From NCBI GenBank assembly GCA_002779055.1, contig PEXM01000068.1, positions 1 to 8,240 on the forward strand: a stretch of 8,240 nucleotides of DNA. The letters are read 5' to 3'. Origin of the DNA: Elusimicrobia bacterium CG08_land_8_20_14_0_20_44_26 (lineage in GTDB: Bacteria > CG03). Below, in pieces: positions 1-6,011 of this stretch. Position numbers and translations under genes: made by a program. The number at the start of each line of letters is the position of its first letter. Position 1 is the first letter of the stretch. The notes below the pieces were generated by a model that was given only the letters and a program-made list of their open reading frames with translations, had not been told where the DNA came from and did no database searches.

Positions 1-1
1 A

Positions 2-883
2 AAATGGAGTTGGGCTGGAAGTGTGCGCCGTTCGGGAAGAAAAGTTATCTTCCCGTGTTGGCTCAATTTACACAAAATGCTTGACAGTACCTTCGAGAAG
101 TTTAAGGAATTGGAAAATGAAATCGTGCATTTCAAAAAAGTCAGGTTTAGTGATGGTGAAAAATACGAAGAAATCAAAAGAAAAATTGAGGAAGTCCAAC
201 ATTATCCTGAAAGGCAGAAAGAGTTAGATAAACAATACGGGAAAATCCCCAGAAAAGAATTTGAAAGACAGATGACTTTGTTTGAACAGGCAGGGAATTT
301 TGAAATGAAAAACCAAAAAATAAGTATCAAGTATTTGGCAAATCATTACTACCTTCCAGTGCTCGTTTCAGAAACCGAAAAAATTGATTATCTCAATCAT
401 ATTATCAATGTTGACAGCGAGGTAAGATTTATTGAGCAACTGGAGGAATATCTTGCCAATCCTGATAATATTTTTTCCCGCTTTGACTGGTGGATGTTTT
501 CAAAGCTTGACCAAACACTGGACGAAGTCTTAATTCCTTATTACAACCCAAAAGAAAATAACATCGCAAATTTTAAGCCGGACTTCATATTTTGGGCGCA
601 AAAAGGCGAACGTTACTTGATTTTGTTCGTTGATCCGAAAGGGACAGAACACGCGGACGGATACAGAAAAATTGACGGGTATTCAAGGATATTTGAAATG
701 GGCGAACAAAAAGAAAGCAGAGATTTTTCGTATAACGGATTTGTCATAAATGTAAAGTTATTATTGAAGCCAGCAAAAGGAGGCATTGCGCCTGTCCCAG
801 AACCGCAGAGAAGATATTGGTTTGACAATTTTGCTGATTTTGAAAATAAAATAAAAGTCCCCACTCTTTTAAGAGAGAATTGA
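2..883 (+). CDS. C-terminal part of a type III restriction-like helicase/nuclease (5' end outside window)
   Basis: The reading frame is open to the left edge of the window, so this is the 3' end of a longer gene. A GTG at 23 is in frame but need not be the start. Counting from that GTG, residues 20-95 are highly charged and probably helical. A segment with HYYLPVL and SEVRFIEQL follows (107-140), then WMFSKLD and LIPYYN (157-175). Next comes a PD-(D/E)XK nuclease signature: P186-D187 in NFKPDFIFW and D204-P-K206 in LFVDPKG, with E133 a possible extra acidic residue. The IPYY...F-PDFIFW...DPKG arrangement resembles the C-terminus of type III restriction Res subunits and related DEAD/DEAH helicases. 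The helicase motifs would lie upstream and are not seen. The protein would act on cytoplasmic DNA, probably in restriction or phage defence. It is AT-richer than the genes downstream, which suggests transfer. No methyltransferase is visible on this side. Confidence 0.72.
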   Translation, partial: KWSWAGSVRRSGRKVIFPCWLNLHKMLDSTFEKFKELENEIVHFKKVRFSDGEKYEEIKRKIEEVQHYPERQKELDKQYGKIPRKEFERQMTLFEQAGNFEMKNQKISIKYLANHYYLPVLVSETEKIDYLNHIINVDSEVRFIEQLEEYLANPDNIFSRFDWWMFSKLDQTLDEVLIPYYNPKENNIANFKPDFIFWAQKGERYLILFVDPKGTEHADGYRKIDGYSRIFEMGEQKESRDFSYNGFVINVKLLLKPAKGGIAPVPEPQRRYWFDNFADFENKIKVPTLLREN

Positions 884-1131
884 ATGATGGAAAATAAGAA
901 AAAACTACGGCAACAACACAATTTACGGCAGTTTTTCGAACTCTGCGGAATCCTTCGCCATGTTGCACTCTCGCTTGTCGGCTCGGAACACATAACAGTG
1001 AATAAACGGTTTGGCTTTTGCAGAGCATCACTCAAATTGCCTGCGTTTCGCTTCGGTAACTTCGTTTATCCATATACGACTTACGAGGCAGGAGTATGAA
1101 TAATGCGGGCTAAACAAGAGCGGAAAAACAA
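884..1131. other. 248-nt spacer of unusual composition, no convincing gene
   Basis: This stretch separates the nuclease gene from acpS. An open frame of 71 codons (884-1099, ATG directly after the upstream stop, with AAGAGAG about 7 nt before it) fills most of it. The predicted peptide has no recognisable domain and reads like translated non-coding DNA, rich in F, R, Y and C towards its end. Seven-base arms ATAAACG (1002-1008) and CGTTTAT (1063-1069) form an inverted repeat with a 54-nt interior. The opposite strand contains GTTATGTG, loosely like an integron attC core, but I cannot show a proper attC fold. GGAG at 1091-1094 is well spaced from an ATG at 1103. I see no clear promoter for acpS and no terminator for the upstream gene. 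Confidence 0.4.
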
Positions 1132-1455
1132 GTGCGCGGAATCGGTATAGACATCGTTGAGGTAAAACGTTTCAAGCGGCTCGGCAGTCGTTTTCTTGAA
1201 AAGGTCTTTACCGCCGAAGAAATAAAATACTGCTTAAAAAGCGCCGCTCCTGCGATGCATTTCGCCGCGAGGTTCGCCGCGAAGGAAGCCGTCATCAAGG
1301 CGACGAGGAAAAAAAATATCGCTCTCAGGGATATATTCGTCAGGAACCGTTCAGGCGGTGCGCCGGAGGTTTTTGTCAAAGGGAAGAAAAAAAAGTTTTA
1401 TGTATCCATTTCGCACACCGATTCTTTAGCGGTCGCTGTGGTCGTTTCCGTCTAA
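1132..1455 (+). CDS. acpS: Holo-[acyl-carrier-protein] synthase (AcpS)
   Basis: AcpS transfers 4'-phosphopantetheine from coenzyme A to the serine of apo-ACP, activating the carrier for fatty-acid synthesis in the cytoplasm. The protein has 107 residues, slightly short for a family of about 120. The N-terminus GIGIDIVEV carries the Mg-binding Asp (D7). RFLEKVFTAEEI (20-31) and RFAAKEAVIKA (47-57) follow, the latter with the second metal-ligand Glu (E52), then the C-terminal strand VSISHTDSLAVAVVV (91-105). The GTG start at 1132 is chosen because it places GIGID at the family's usual position. The ribosome site is weak (GCGGA about 8 nt upstream). The stop is 1 nt before the next ATG, so translation is probably coupled to the cofactor-repair gene, a frequent neighbour of acpS. 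No key residue is missing. Confidence 0.95.
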   Translation: MRGIGIDIVEVKRFKRLGSRFLEKVFTAEEIKYCLKSAAPAMHFAARFAAKEAVIKATRKKNIALRDIFVRNRSGGAPEVFVKGKKKKFYVSISHTDSLAVAVVVSV

Positions 1456-1456
1456 A

Positions 1457-2905
1457 ATGCTGATTCTTAAAGGGAAAGACGTAATTTCTGCCGACAGGAA
1501 GAAAATAAAATCGGGCACATCCGGCTGGGTTCTCATCCGGCGCGCAGGGGCGGCGCTCGCATCTTTTCTTACGACGCTGGATGCGAAAAAAATTCTTTTT
1601 GTCACGGGGCGCGGAAATAACGGCGCCGACGGCGTCGTTGCGGCGGGCGCGCTTGGCAAAAATATTGAAAAAAAAATAGTGTGTCTTTTTTCAAGAAAAG
1701 AAGTAAACGATAATTATCTCCGGGCGGCGAAAGTTGTGAGCGGGGAAATAATTTACGCTCCTAACGCCTTGCGTCTCAAAAAGAGCGTTAGAGAAGCGGA
1801 TTGTGTCGTTGACTGCATTTTCGGCACGGGATTCCACGGCCGCGTTTCGGGTTTTCTCGGGGAAGCGATAAGAATTATAAACGACGCCGGCACGTCCGTC
1901 GTTTCCTGCGATGTGCCATCGGGGATAGATTCGGATACGGGAGAATATGATTGCGCCGTGAAGGCGCGTTTTACCGTCACTTTCGGTTTTCCGAAACTCG
2001 GTCTTTTTTTGAATCCTGCAAGAAACTTCGCCGGGAGCGTGAGGGCGGTTGACATAGGTCTCAAAAAGCCGCGGTTAAAAACCTCTCTCAACATGATTAC
2101 TGCTGGGGAAATACGGAAGAATATTCCGGAAAGAGGAATAAAAAGCCACAAATACACTTCGGGTCTCGTCCTTATTTTTGCGGGGAAAATGAAAGGAGCC
2201 GCTCGTCTCGTTGCTCTCGGGGCGCTCCGCGCCGGATGCGGTCTCATCACGTTCGTTACGGATGATAAAATAAATATGCCCGAGGCAATTGAAATAAATT
2301 ACGGCGCTGATTTGAAAAAATACATAAAAGAGAAAAAAGTCAAAGCGGTTGTTTTTGGTCCCGGACTCGGCAGGGATTTGACGGAAGAAAAAAGGAATGT
2401 TCTCAAAGTTCTTTCAAAAACGGCGGTGCCGAAAGTGATAGACGCCGACGGCATATTTATCGTTAAAAAAGCGGGATTTGAAGGGAAGTTGAAAAACTGC
2501 GTTTTCACGCCCCATACCGGAGAGGCGAAAATTCTGACTTCATCGGCTCTTGACCCGCCCGGAGTGTGGAAAACGGCTCAGCGCCTCGCCCGGAAATTAA
2601 ATTCGGTCATTGTCCTGAAAGGTCATCAGACGGTAATTTCGGACGGAGAAAAAGTGTGGATAAATCCTTCGGGCAATCCTGTTCTTGCAACCGGCGGGAC
2701 GGGCGACGCTCTCGCGGGTATGACGGCGCTTTTTTTGGCGCAGGGCGCAAGACCTCTTGAAGCGGCCAAAAGCGCCGTCCATATTCACGGACTCGCCGCC
2801 GACATATTTCTCAAAAAAAAGGGCGACAGGGGCGCTCTTGTGACGGAAATCGTTTCTTTCGTGCCGCGCGTGATGCGTAAAATAATTGAAAGGAAACCTG
2901 TCTAA
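1457..2905 (+). CDS. nnr: Bifunctional NAD(P)H-hydrate epimerase / ADP-dependent NAD(P)H-hydrate dehydratase
   Basis: This enzyme repairs NADH and NADPH damaged by hydration. The N-terminal YjeF_N domain interconverts R and S hydrates, and the C-terminal ribokinase-like domain dehydrates S-hydrate using ADP. At 482 residues it matches the usual fused length. Epimerase domain (about 1-200): GRGNNGADG (51-59), D119 with FGTG (122-125), DVPSGIDSDTG (152-162) and FGFPKLGL (176-183). Dehydratase domain (about 225-482): SHKYTSG (230-236), GPGLG (301-305), DADG (329-332), TPHTGE (351-356), LKGHQTVISDG (387-397) and ATGGTGDALAG (411-421) with the catalytic-type D417. Small departures from consensus are GNNGAD for GNNGGD, TPHTGE for TPHPGE, and RRAG where the family usually has ME-x-AG near residue 30. 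None removes a residue I know to be essential. There is no ribosome site of its own. It starts 1 nt after acpS, and rlmN may overlap its end. Confidence 0.95.
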   Translation: MLILKGKDVISADRKKIKSGTSGWVLIRRAGAALASFLTTLDAKKILFVTGRGNNGADGVVAAGALGKNIEKKIVCLFSRKEVNDNYLRAAKVVSGEIIYAPNALRLKKSVREADCVVDCIFGTGFHGRVSGFLGEAIRIINDAGTSVVSCDVPSGIDSDTGEYDCAVKARFTVTFGFPKLGLFLNPARNFAGSVRAVDIGLKKPRLKTSLNMITAGEIRKNIPERGIKSHKYTSGLVLIFAGKMKGAARLVALGALRAGCGLITFVTDDKINMPEAIEINYGADLKKYIKEKKVKAVVFGPGLGRDLTEEKRNVLKVLSKTAVPKVIDADGIFIVKKAGFEGKLKNCVFTPHTGEAKILTSSALDPPGVWKTAQRLARKLNSVIVLKGHQTVISDGEKVWINPSGNPVLATGGTGDALAGMTALFLAQGARPLEAAKSAVHIHGLAADIFLKKKGDRGALVTEIVSFVPRVMRKIIERKPV

Positions 2906-3947
2906 CGGAAAGTTGAAAAATTCCCCGCCCTTTGACATAAAAGATTTTACCCGAAGCGAGCTTGCCGTAATTTGCAAGGAACAGAAAGCGCCGGCATTTC
3001 ACGCCGGACAGATATTTGAATGGATTTACAAAAAAGGCGTTACGGATTTTAGAGAAATGTCAAACATCCCGAAAACGCTCGCGTCGTATTTAGAAGACAA
3101 ATATTATTTCTCGCTCTTAAAAACGCTGAAAAGAGAGAAATCAAAGGACTTGACCGAGAAGTTTCTCTTCGGCCTTTCCGACGGTTCGGCGATAGAAACC
3201 GTTTTGATTCCCGAAGAGCGCCGCAGGACTCTCTGCGTTTCGTCGCAGGCGGGCTGTAAATTCGCCTGCTCCTTCTGCGCGAGCGGCGCGGACGGTTTCA
3301 TCAGGAATCTTTCAACTTCCGAAATCGTCAATCAGTTTCTTTCGGTAAACGGCCTTTTGGAAGAAAAAGTTACGAATGTCGTTTTTATGGGCGTGGGCGA
3401 GCCGCTGGATAATTTTGAAAATGTTCTGAAAGCGGTTGATATACTCAGAGACGAAAAAGGGATAAATTTAGGCAAAAGAAAAGTCGTTGTTTCAACGTGC
3501 GGCATTGTGCCGGCCATAAGGCGTCTGACGGAACTCCATCTGGGCATACGTCTCTCCGTCTCGCTTCACTCGGCCGACGACGGGAAGCGTCTCCGCCTGA
3601 TGAGCGTCAACAAACTCTACAATACGGCGTCTCTCATACGGGCTTTAAAGGAATACGTTTCAAAAGAGGGCTTTCCCGTCACCTTTGAATACGTCCTGAT
3701 AAAAGGTTTCAACACCAACCCCGACGATGCACGGAAACTCAGTATGTTTGTCAGGGGCGTGCCTTACAAACTCAACCTGATACCTTATAACGCCAATCCT
3801 TTTTTTGAATGGCAGACGCCTTCAAAAAGGGAAATCCAGGAATTTACGGGAATTCTCAGAGAAAAAAAAGTGTTTTACACGCTCCGCCGACGCCGCGGAG
3901 ACGATATTTCCGCCGCCTGCGGAATGCTCCGATTTCGCGCAGTGTAA
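2886..3947 (+). CDS. rlmN: 23S rRNA (adenine2503-C2)-methyltransferase RlmN (radical SAM)
   Basis: RlmN methylates C2 of A2503 in 23S rRNA, and in many bacteria also A37 of some tRNAs, by a radical-SAM, methyl-cysteine mechanism. From the TTG at 2886 the protein has 353 residues, normal for the family. The N-terminal part has PAFHAGQIFEWIYKKGV (36-52), the substrate-binding domain. TLCVSSQAGCKFACSFCASG (115-134) provides the [4Fe-4S] cysteines C124, C128 and C131. MGVGEPLDN (168-176) and VSTCGIVPAI (202-211) are SAM-binding segments, and LSVSLHSADD follows. The C-terminus RRRRGDDISAACGML contains C345, the cysteine that becomes methylated. The start is uncertain: TTG 2886 overlaps the previous gene by 20 nt and has no ribosome site, while TTG 2913 gives 344 residues and starts 7 nt after the upstream stop. 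Both leave the conserved domain intact. It is the last gene of the acpS run. Confidence 0.96.
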   Translation: MKGNLSNGKLKNSPPFDIKDFTRSELAVICKEQKAPAFHAGQIFEWIYKKGVTDFREMSNIPKTLASYLEDKYYFSLLKTLKREKSKDLTEKFLFGLSDGSAIETVLIPEERRRTLCVSSQAGCKFACSFCASGADGFIRNLSTSEIVNQFLSVNGLLEEKVTNVVFMGVGEPLDNFENVLKAVDILRDEKGINLGKRKVVVSTCGIVPAIRRLTELHLGIRLSVSLHSADDGKRLRLMSVNKLYNTASLIRALKEYVSKEGFPVTFEYVLIKGFNTNPDDARKLSMFVRGVPYKLNLIPYNANPFFEWQTPSKREIQEFTGILREKKVFYTLRRRRGDDISAACGMLRFRAV

Positions 3948-3949
3948 AT

Positions 3950-3978
3950 GGGGACAAAAAAGTATTAGAACCGTCCCC
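3950..3978. repeat. GGGGAC...GTCCCC inverted repeat (REP-like candidate)
   Basis: GGGGAC (3950-3955) and GTCCCC (3973-3978) are exact inverted arms around a 17-nt A-rich interior containing AGTATTAGAACC. It begins 3 nt after the rlmN stop. From memory, GGGGAC/GTCCCC arms enclosing TTAGAACC-type interiors occur in dispersed repeats linked to REP-associated (IS200-like, TnpREP/RAYT) transposases, but I cannot confirm this here. The structure could also weakly end rlmN transcription. There is no T-run after it, so it is not a classic intrinsic terminator. Confidence 0.5.
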
Positions 3979-3982
3979 TTAC

Positions 3983-4011
3983 TTGACAGGGAATGGGCGG
4001 AAACGTATAAT
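3983..4011 (+). promoter_or_regulatory. Consensus sigma-70 promoter of the efflux operon
   Basis: TTGACA (3983-3988) and TATAAT (4006-4011) are perfect -35 and -10 hexamers with the optimal 17-nt spacer. Transcription should start near 4017-4019, about 40 nt before the tetR start codon, inside the palindrome that follows. A promoter this strong makes sense if it is normally held off by a repressor. Confidence 0.9.
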
Positions 4012-4012
4012 A

Positions 4013-4030
4013 TGACTGACCGGTCAGTCA
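4013..4030. promoter_or_regulatory. 18-bp palindromic operator, probably for the adjacent TetR regulator
   Basis: TGACTGACCGGTCAGTCA is a perfect palindrome centred on CCGG. It begins 1 nt after the -10 box and covers the predicted start point. Its length, symmetry and position before a TetR-family gene are typical of TetR-family operators, where bound dimers block RNA polymerase. Assignment to the neighbouring regulator is inferred from position. Confidence 0.87.
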
Positions 4031-4060
4031 GTTAGCGCGGCTTTTCGGTCGAGGCTTGAA

Positions 4061-4639
4061 ATGGCAAAGAAAAAAAACATTATTGATGCGGTTAAAAAAA
4101 TAATCGTGAGGAAAGGAATCCGCGGCATAACGGCGGATGAAATAGCCAGAGAGGCGAAAGTCGCAAAAGGGACTCTGTATCTTTACTTCAAATCAAAAGA
4201 AGACATTTTTATCTGCCTTCTTGAAGATTTTTTGCGGGAAGGAGAAGTGCTCGTTGAGAAAGCTTCCGGAGAGCGCGCCGCGGCGGTAAAGAAGCTCGGG
4301 AATTTTATAAAATACGACCTCAAATTTTACGAGAAGAATGTTAAAGTGTTCAAAACGCTCGGCACCGACCTGGGATGGGTGAGCAATGTTCTGGGCACGG
4401 AAAAAAGAAAGCGGCTGATGGAAAGGCATTTTGAAATTATAAAATCGGTTTCAAAAATTGTGGCCGCCGCCATAAAAGAAAAAAGCGTTAGAAAAATGGA
4501 GCCGATGGAAGGGGCGGTTGTTTTGGTGTCAATTATTCACGCTTATGTGGGTATGAGAATTCACGGATTCGAGAATACGCCGCTTCACTCTCACGCCGGA
4601 AAAATTCTGAAATTATATATGGCCGGCGTCGGGCGATGA
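4061..4639 (+). CDS. TetR/AcrR-family transcriptional regulator
   Basis: This is a predicted ligand-responsive repressor of the efflux operon it heads. At 192 residues it has the usual TetR size. The N-terminal helix-turn-helix is clear: ITADEIAREAKVAKGTLYLYF (23-43) followed by KSKEDIF (44-50), the most conserved part of the family. The rest (about 55-192) is helical and divergent, as expected for the ligand-binding and dimer domain, so the ligand cannot be read from it. The ATG at 4061 has GAGG at 4051-4054, 6 nt upstream. The gene is transcribed from the consensus promoter with the overlapping palindrome, so autoregulation is likely. Its stop overlaps the channel gene's start as ATGA, which ties regulator and exporter into one transcript. 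Confidence 0.93.
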   Translation: MAKKKNIIDAVKKIIVRKGIRGITADEIAREAKVAKGTLYLYFKSKEDIFICLLEDFLREGEVLVEKASGERAAAVKKLGNFIKYDLKFYEKNVKVFKTLGTDLGWVSNVLGTEKRKRLMERHFEIIKSVSKIVAAAIKEKSVRKMEPMEGAVVLVSIIHAYVGMRIHGFENTPLHSHAGKILKLYMAGVGR

Positions 4640-5910
4640 AATTTTTCAAAGGTTTTTTTCTCGCGAGTTTTTTGTTTGCGGCGGCGCTTGGAGCCGAAGA
4701 AGTCCTGACTCTTGAAAAATGCATTAAGCTCGCTTTTGAAGGAAGCGACCTCATAAAAATAGCCGCCGGAAATGTCGCGGTCGCCGAGGGTCTGAAAAAA
4801 GAGGCGTTCGGAAATTTTCTGCCGGAGGTTACGGCGTGGGGAACTTATACGAGATTGGACCACGTGCCGGGCATAGCCGGATTTAAGATGGGCGACGAAG
4901 ATAATTACGCTGCAAAAATGACTTTGAAGCAGCCGATTTTCACATGGGGAAAAATTCATCAGGGCTGGCGTCTTGCCGGTTTTAAATGGTCAATATCGCG
5001 CGCCGAAAAAAGCGCTGCGGAAAAAGACCTTCTGATGAATGTAAAAAAAACTTTCTACACGGTTCTTCTCTCGGGGGAAATGAAGGAAATCGCGCAGGAA
5101 TCGTATAATGTCATAAAAAAACATTACGAGGTGAGCCGTGCCCTTTACGAGGCCGGTAAAGTTTCAAGCATTGATGTCTCGCGCGTCAAAGTGGAGATGG
5201 TGAACAGGGAATGCGCTCTCATAAAAGCGGAAAACGAATGGTGTATCGCGGGAAAAGCGCTTTTGAATCTGATAAATTATAAACCGGCGGCGGAATGGAA
5301 GGCGGGGGGGACTCTTGAAGAATGCCGGGCGGTGGCCACAGGTGAACTGCCCGAACTTCTTGAGAGGGCTTTTTCTTCGCGTCCGGAACTGGCGAAAGCC
5401 GAAGGCGAAGAAAATGCGGGAAAAAGTTTTCTTAAAATCGCGCGCTCCGAAAATAAACCGAATCTTGTTTTTGCGGGAAATTACGAATATTCAAATCCTT
5501 ATAATTTTGAGAAACTCTGGGATAAAAGCTGGAATGTCGCGGTTTCGCTTAATTTTACTTTTTTTAACGGGCTTTCAAACAGAGGAAGAATAAATCAGGC
5601 GGAAGCGAGGATGGAGCAGATAATCTGCTCGCGCAGAATGCTTGAAAACAATATCAAACTTGAAGTGGAAAAAGCGTTCCTTAAAAGAGAGAACGCTCTC
5701 AGGAGAGTGGACGCTCAGAAGGAAAATGTCGGCGCCGCGAAGCAAAACCTGGAAATAGTTCAGGCCAGGTATGCGCAGGGGCTTGTTTCAGACATTGAAC
5801 TGCGGGACGCCGAGCTTGCTTTGTCAAATTCGCAAATGGAATATTCTACCGCCTTTTTTGATTTGAACACTGCCCAAGCGGAACTTGACAGGGCGTCGGG
5901 GAAAGAGTGA
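4636..5910 (+). CDS. TolC-family outer-membrane efflux channel
   Basis: This is the outer-membrane exit duct of a tripartite pump. The 424-residue protein begins with a Sec signal peptide: Lys residues 2 and 5, a hydrophobic core rich in F, L and A, and probable cleavage after ALGA (residue 20). The mature start LTLEKCIKLAFEGSD is the usual opening of outer-membrane efflux proteins. The internal duplication of the family is visible. YEAGKVSSIDVSRVKVE begins at residue 171, and YAQGLVSDIELRDAELALSN begins at residue 379, about 208 residues later. The rest is helical, with long charged stretches for the periplasmic barrel. The ATG at 4636 overlaps the tetR stop (ATGA) and lacks a strong ribosome site, so translational coupling is likely. 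There is no lipoprotein cysteine at the N-terminus, unlike OprM. Confidence 0.93.
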   Translation: MKFFKGFFLASFLFAAALGAEEVLTLEKCIKLAFEGSDLIKIAAGNVAVAEGLKKEAFGNFLPEVTAWGTYTRLDHVPGIAGFKMGDEDNYAAKMTLKQPIFTWGKIHQGWRLAGFKWSISRAEKSAAEKDLLMNVKKTFYTVLLSGEMKEIAQESYNVIKKHYEVSRALYEAGKVSSIDVSRVKVEMVNRECALIKAENEWCIAGKALLNLINYKPAAEWKAGGTLEECRAVATGELPELLERAFSSRPELAKAEGEENAGKSFLKIARSENKPNLVFAGNYEYSNPYNFEKLWDKSWNVAVSLNFTFFNGLSNRGRINQAEARMEQIICSRRMLENNIKLEVEKAFLKRENALRRVDAQKENVGAAKQNLEIVQARYAQGLVSDIELRDAELALSNSQMEYSTAFFDLNTAQAELDRASGKE

Positions 5911-5929
5911 AGAGGGAAGAGAAAACCCC

Positions 5930-5942
5930 CCGCCGGAGGCGG
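5930..5942. repeat. Short GC-rich hairpin CCGCC-GGA-GGCGG
   Basis: This perfect 5-bp stem with a 3-nt loop lies 20 nt after the channel stop. It is the first of two hairpins in the 101-nt gap between channel and adaptor, the only sizeable gap inside the operon. There is no T-run, so it is unlikely to be a terminator. It may stabilise mRNA or belong to a dispersed repeat. Confidence 0.5.
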
Positions 5943-5958
5943 ATGTTCCACCTCTTAA

Positions 5959-5980
5959 TCTCCCCGTCTACGGCGGGAGA
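5959..5980. repeat. Second intergenic hairpin TCTCCC...GGGAGA
   Basis: TCTCCC (5959-5964) pairs with GGGAGA (5975-5980). Two more C-G pairs (5965-5972 and 5966-5971) can form inside with a TCTA loop and a 2-nt bulge. Together with the hairpin at 5930-5942 it makes a paired structure of the kind seen in REP-like intergenic elements. It ends 22 nt before the adaptor ribosome-binding site. Confidence 0.48.
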
Positions 5981-6002
5981 AGTGAAGGGTGATTAACGAT
6001 GC

Positions 6003-6007
6003 GGAGG
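6003..6007 (+). promoter_or_regulatory. Ribosome-binding site of the adaptor gene
   Basis: GGAGG lies 4 nt before the ATG at 6012. It is the strongest ribosome site in the operon. After the 101-nt gap this gene cannot rely on coupling to the channel gene. The site supports the chosen start. Confidence 0.75.
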
Positions 6008-6011
6008 TTTT

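Noticed and set aside
21..227. Alternative 68-residue frame over the start of the nuclease gene, suggesting a frameshift
   Set aside because: The nuclease frame is itself open to the window edge and reads plausibly throughout, so no frameshift is needed.
613..1035. Minus-strand 140-residue frame
   Set aside because: It lies antisense to the nuclease C-terminus with its conserved motifs, and its protein has no recognisable features.
884..1099. 71-residue reading frame as a gene
   Set aside because: No domain, unnatural residue pattern and changing composition. It is recorded only within the spacer entry.
1753..2250. Minus-strand 165-residue frame
   Set aside because: It is a shadow of the Nnr fusion gene, whose frame carries all family motifs.
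3950..3978. Intrinsic terminator after rlmN
   Set aside because: The stem is only 6 bp with a 17-nt loop and no following T-run, so a repeat is the better description.
4013..4030. Palindrome as a mobile-element target duplication or RNA hairpin
   Set aside because: It is a perfect dyad beside a -10 box and a TetR gene, and only its right half would be transcribed. An operator fits better.
3805..4035. Plus-strand frames running from the end of rlmN across the promoter
   Set aside because: They are out of frame with rlmN, cover the promoter and operator, and encode no recognisable protein.
5315..5593. 92-residue plus-strand frame inside the channel gene
   Set aside because: It is a frame shadow of the TolC-like gene, whose repeats and family pattern lie in the main frame.
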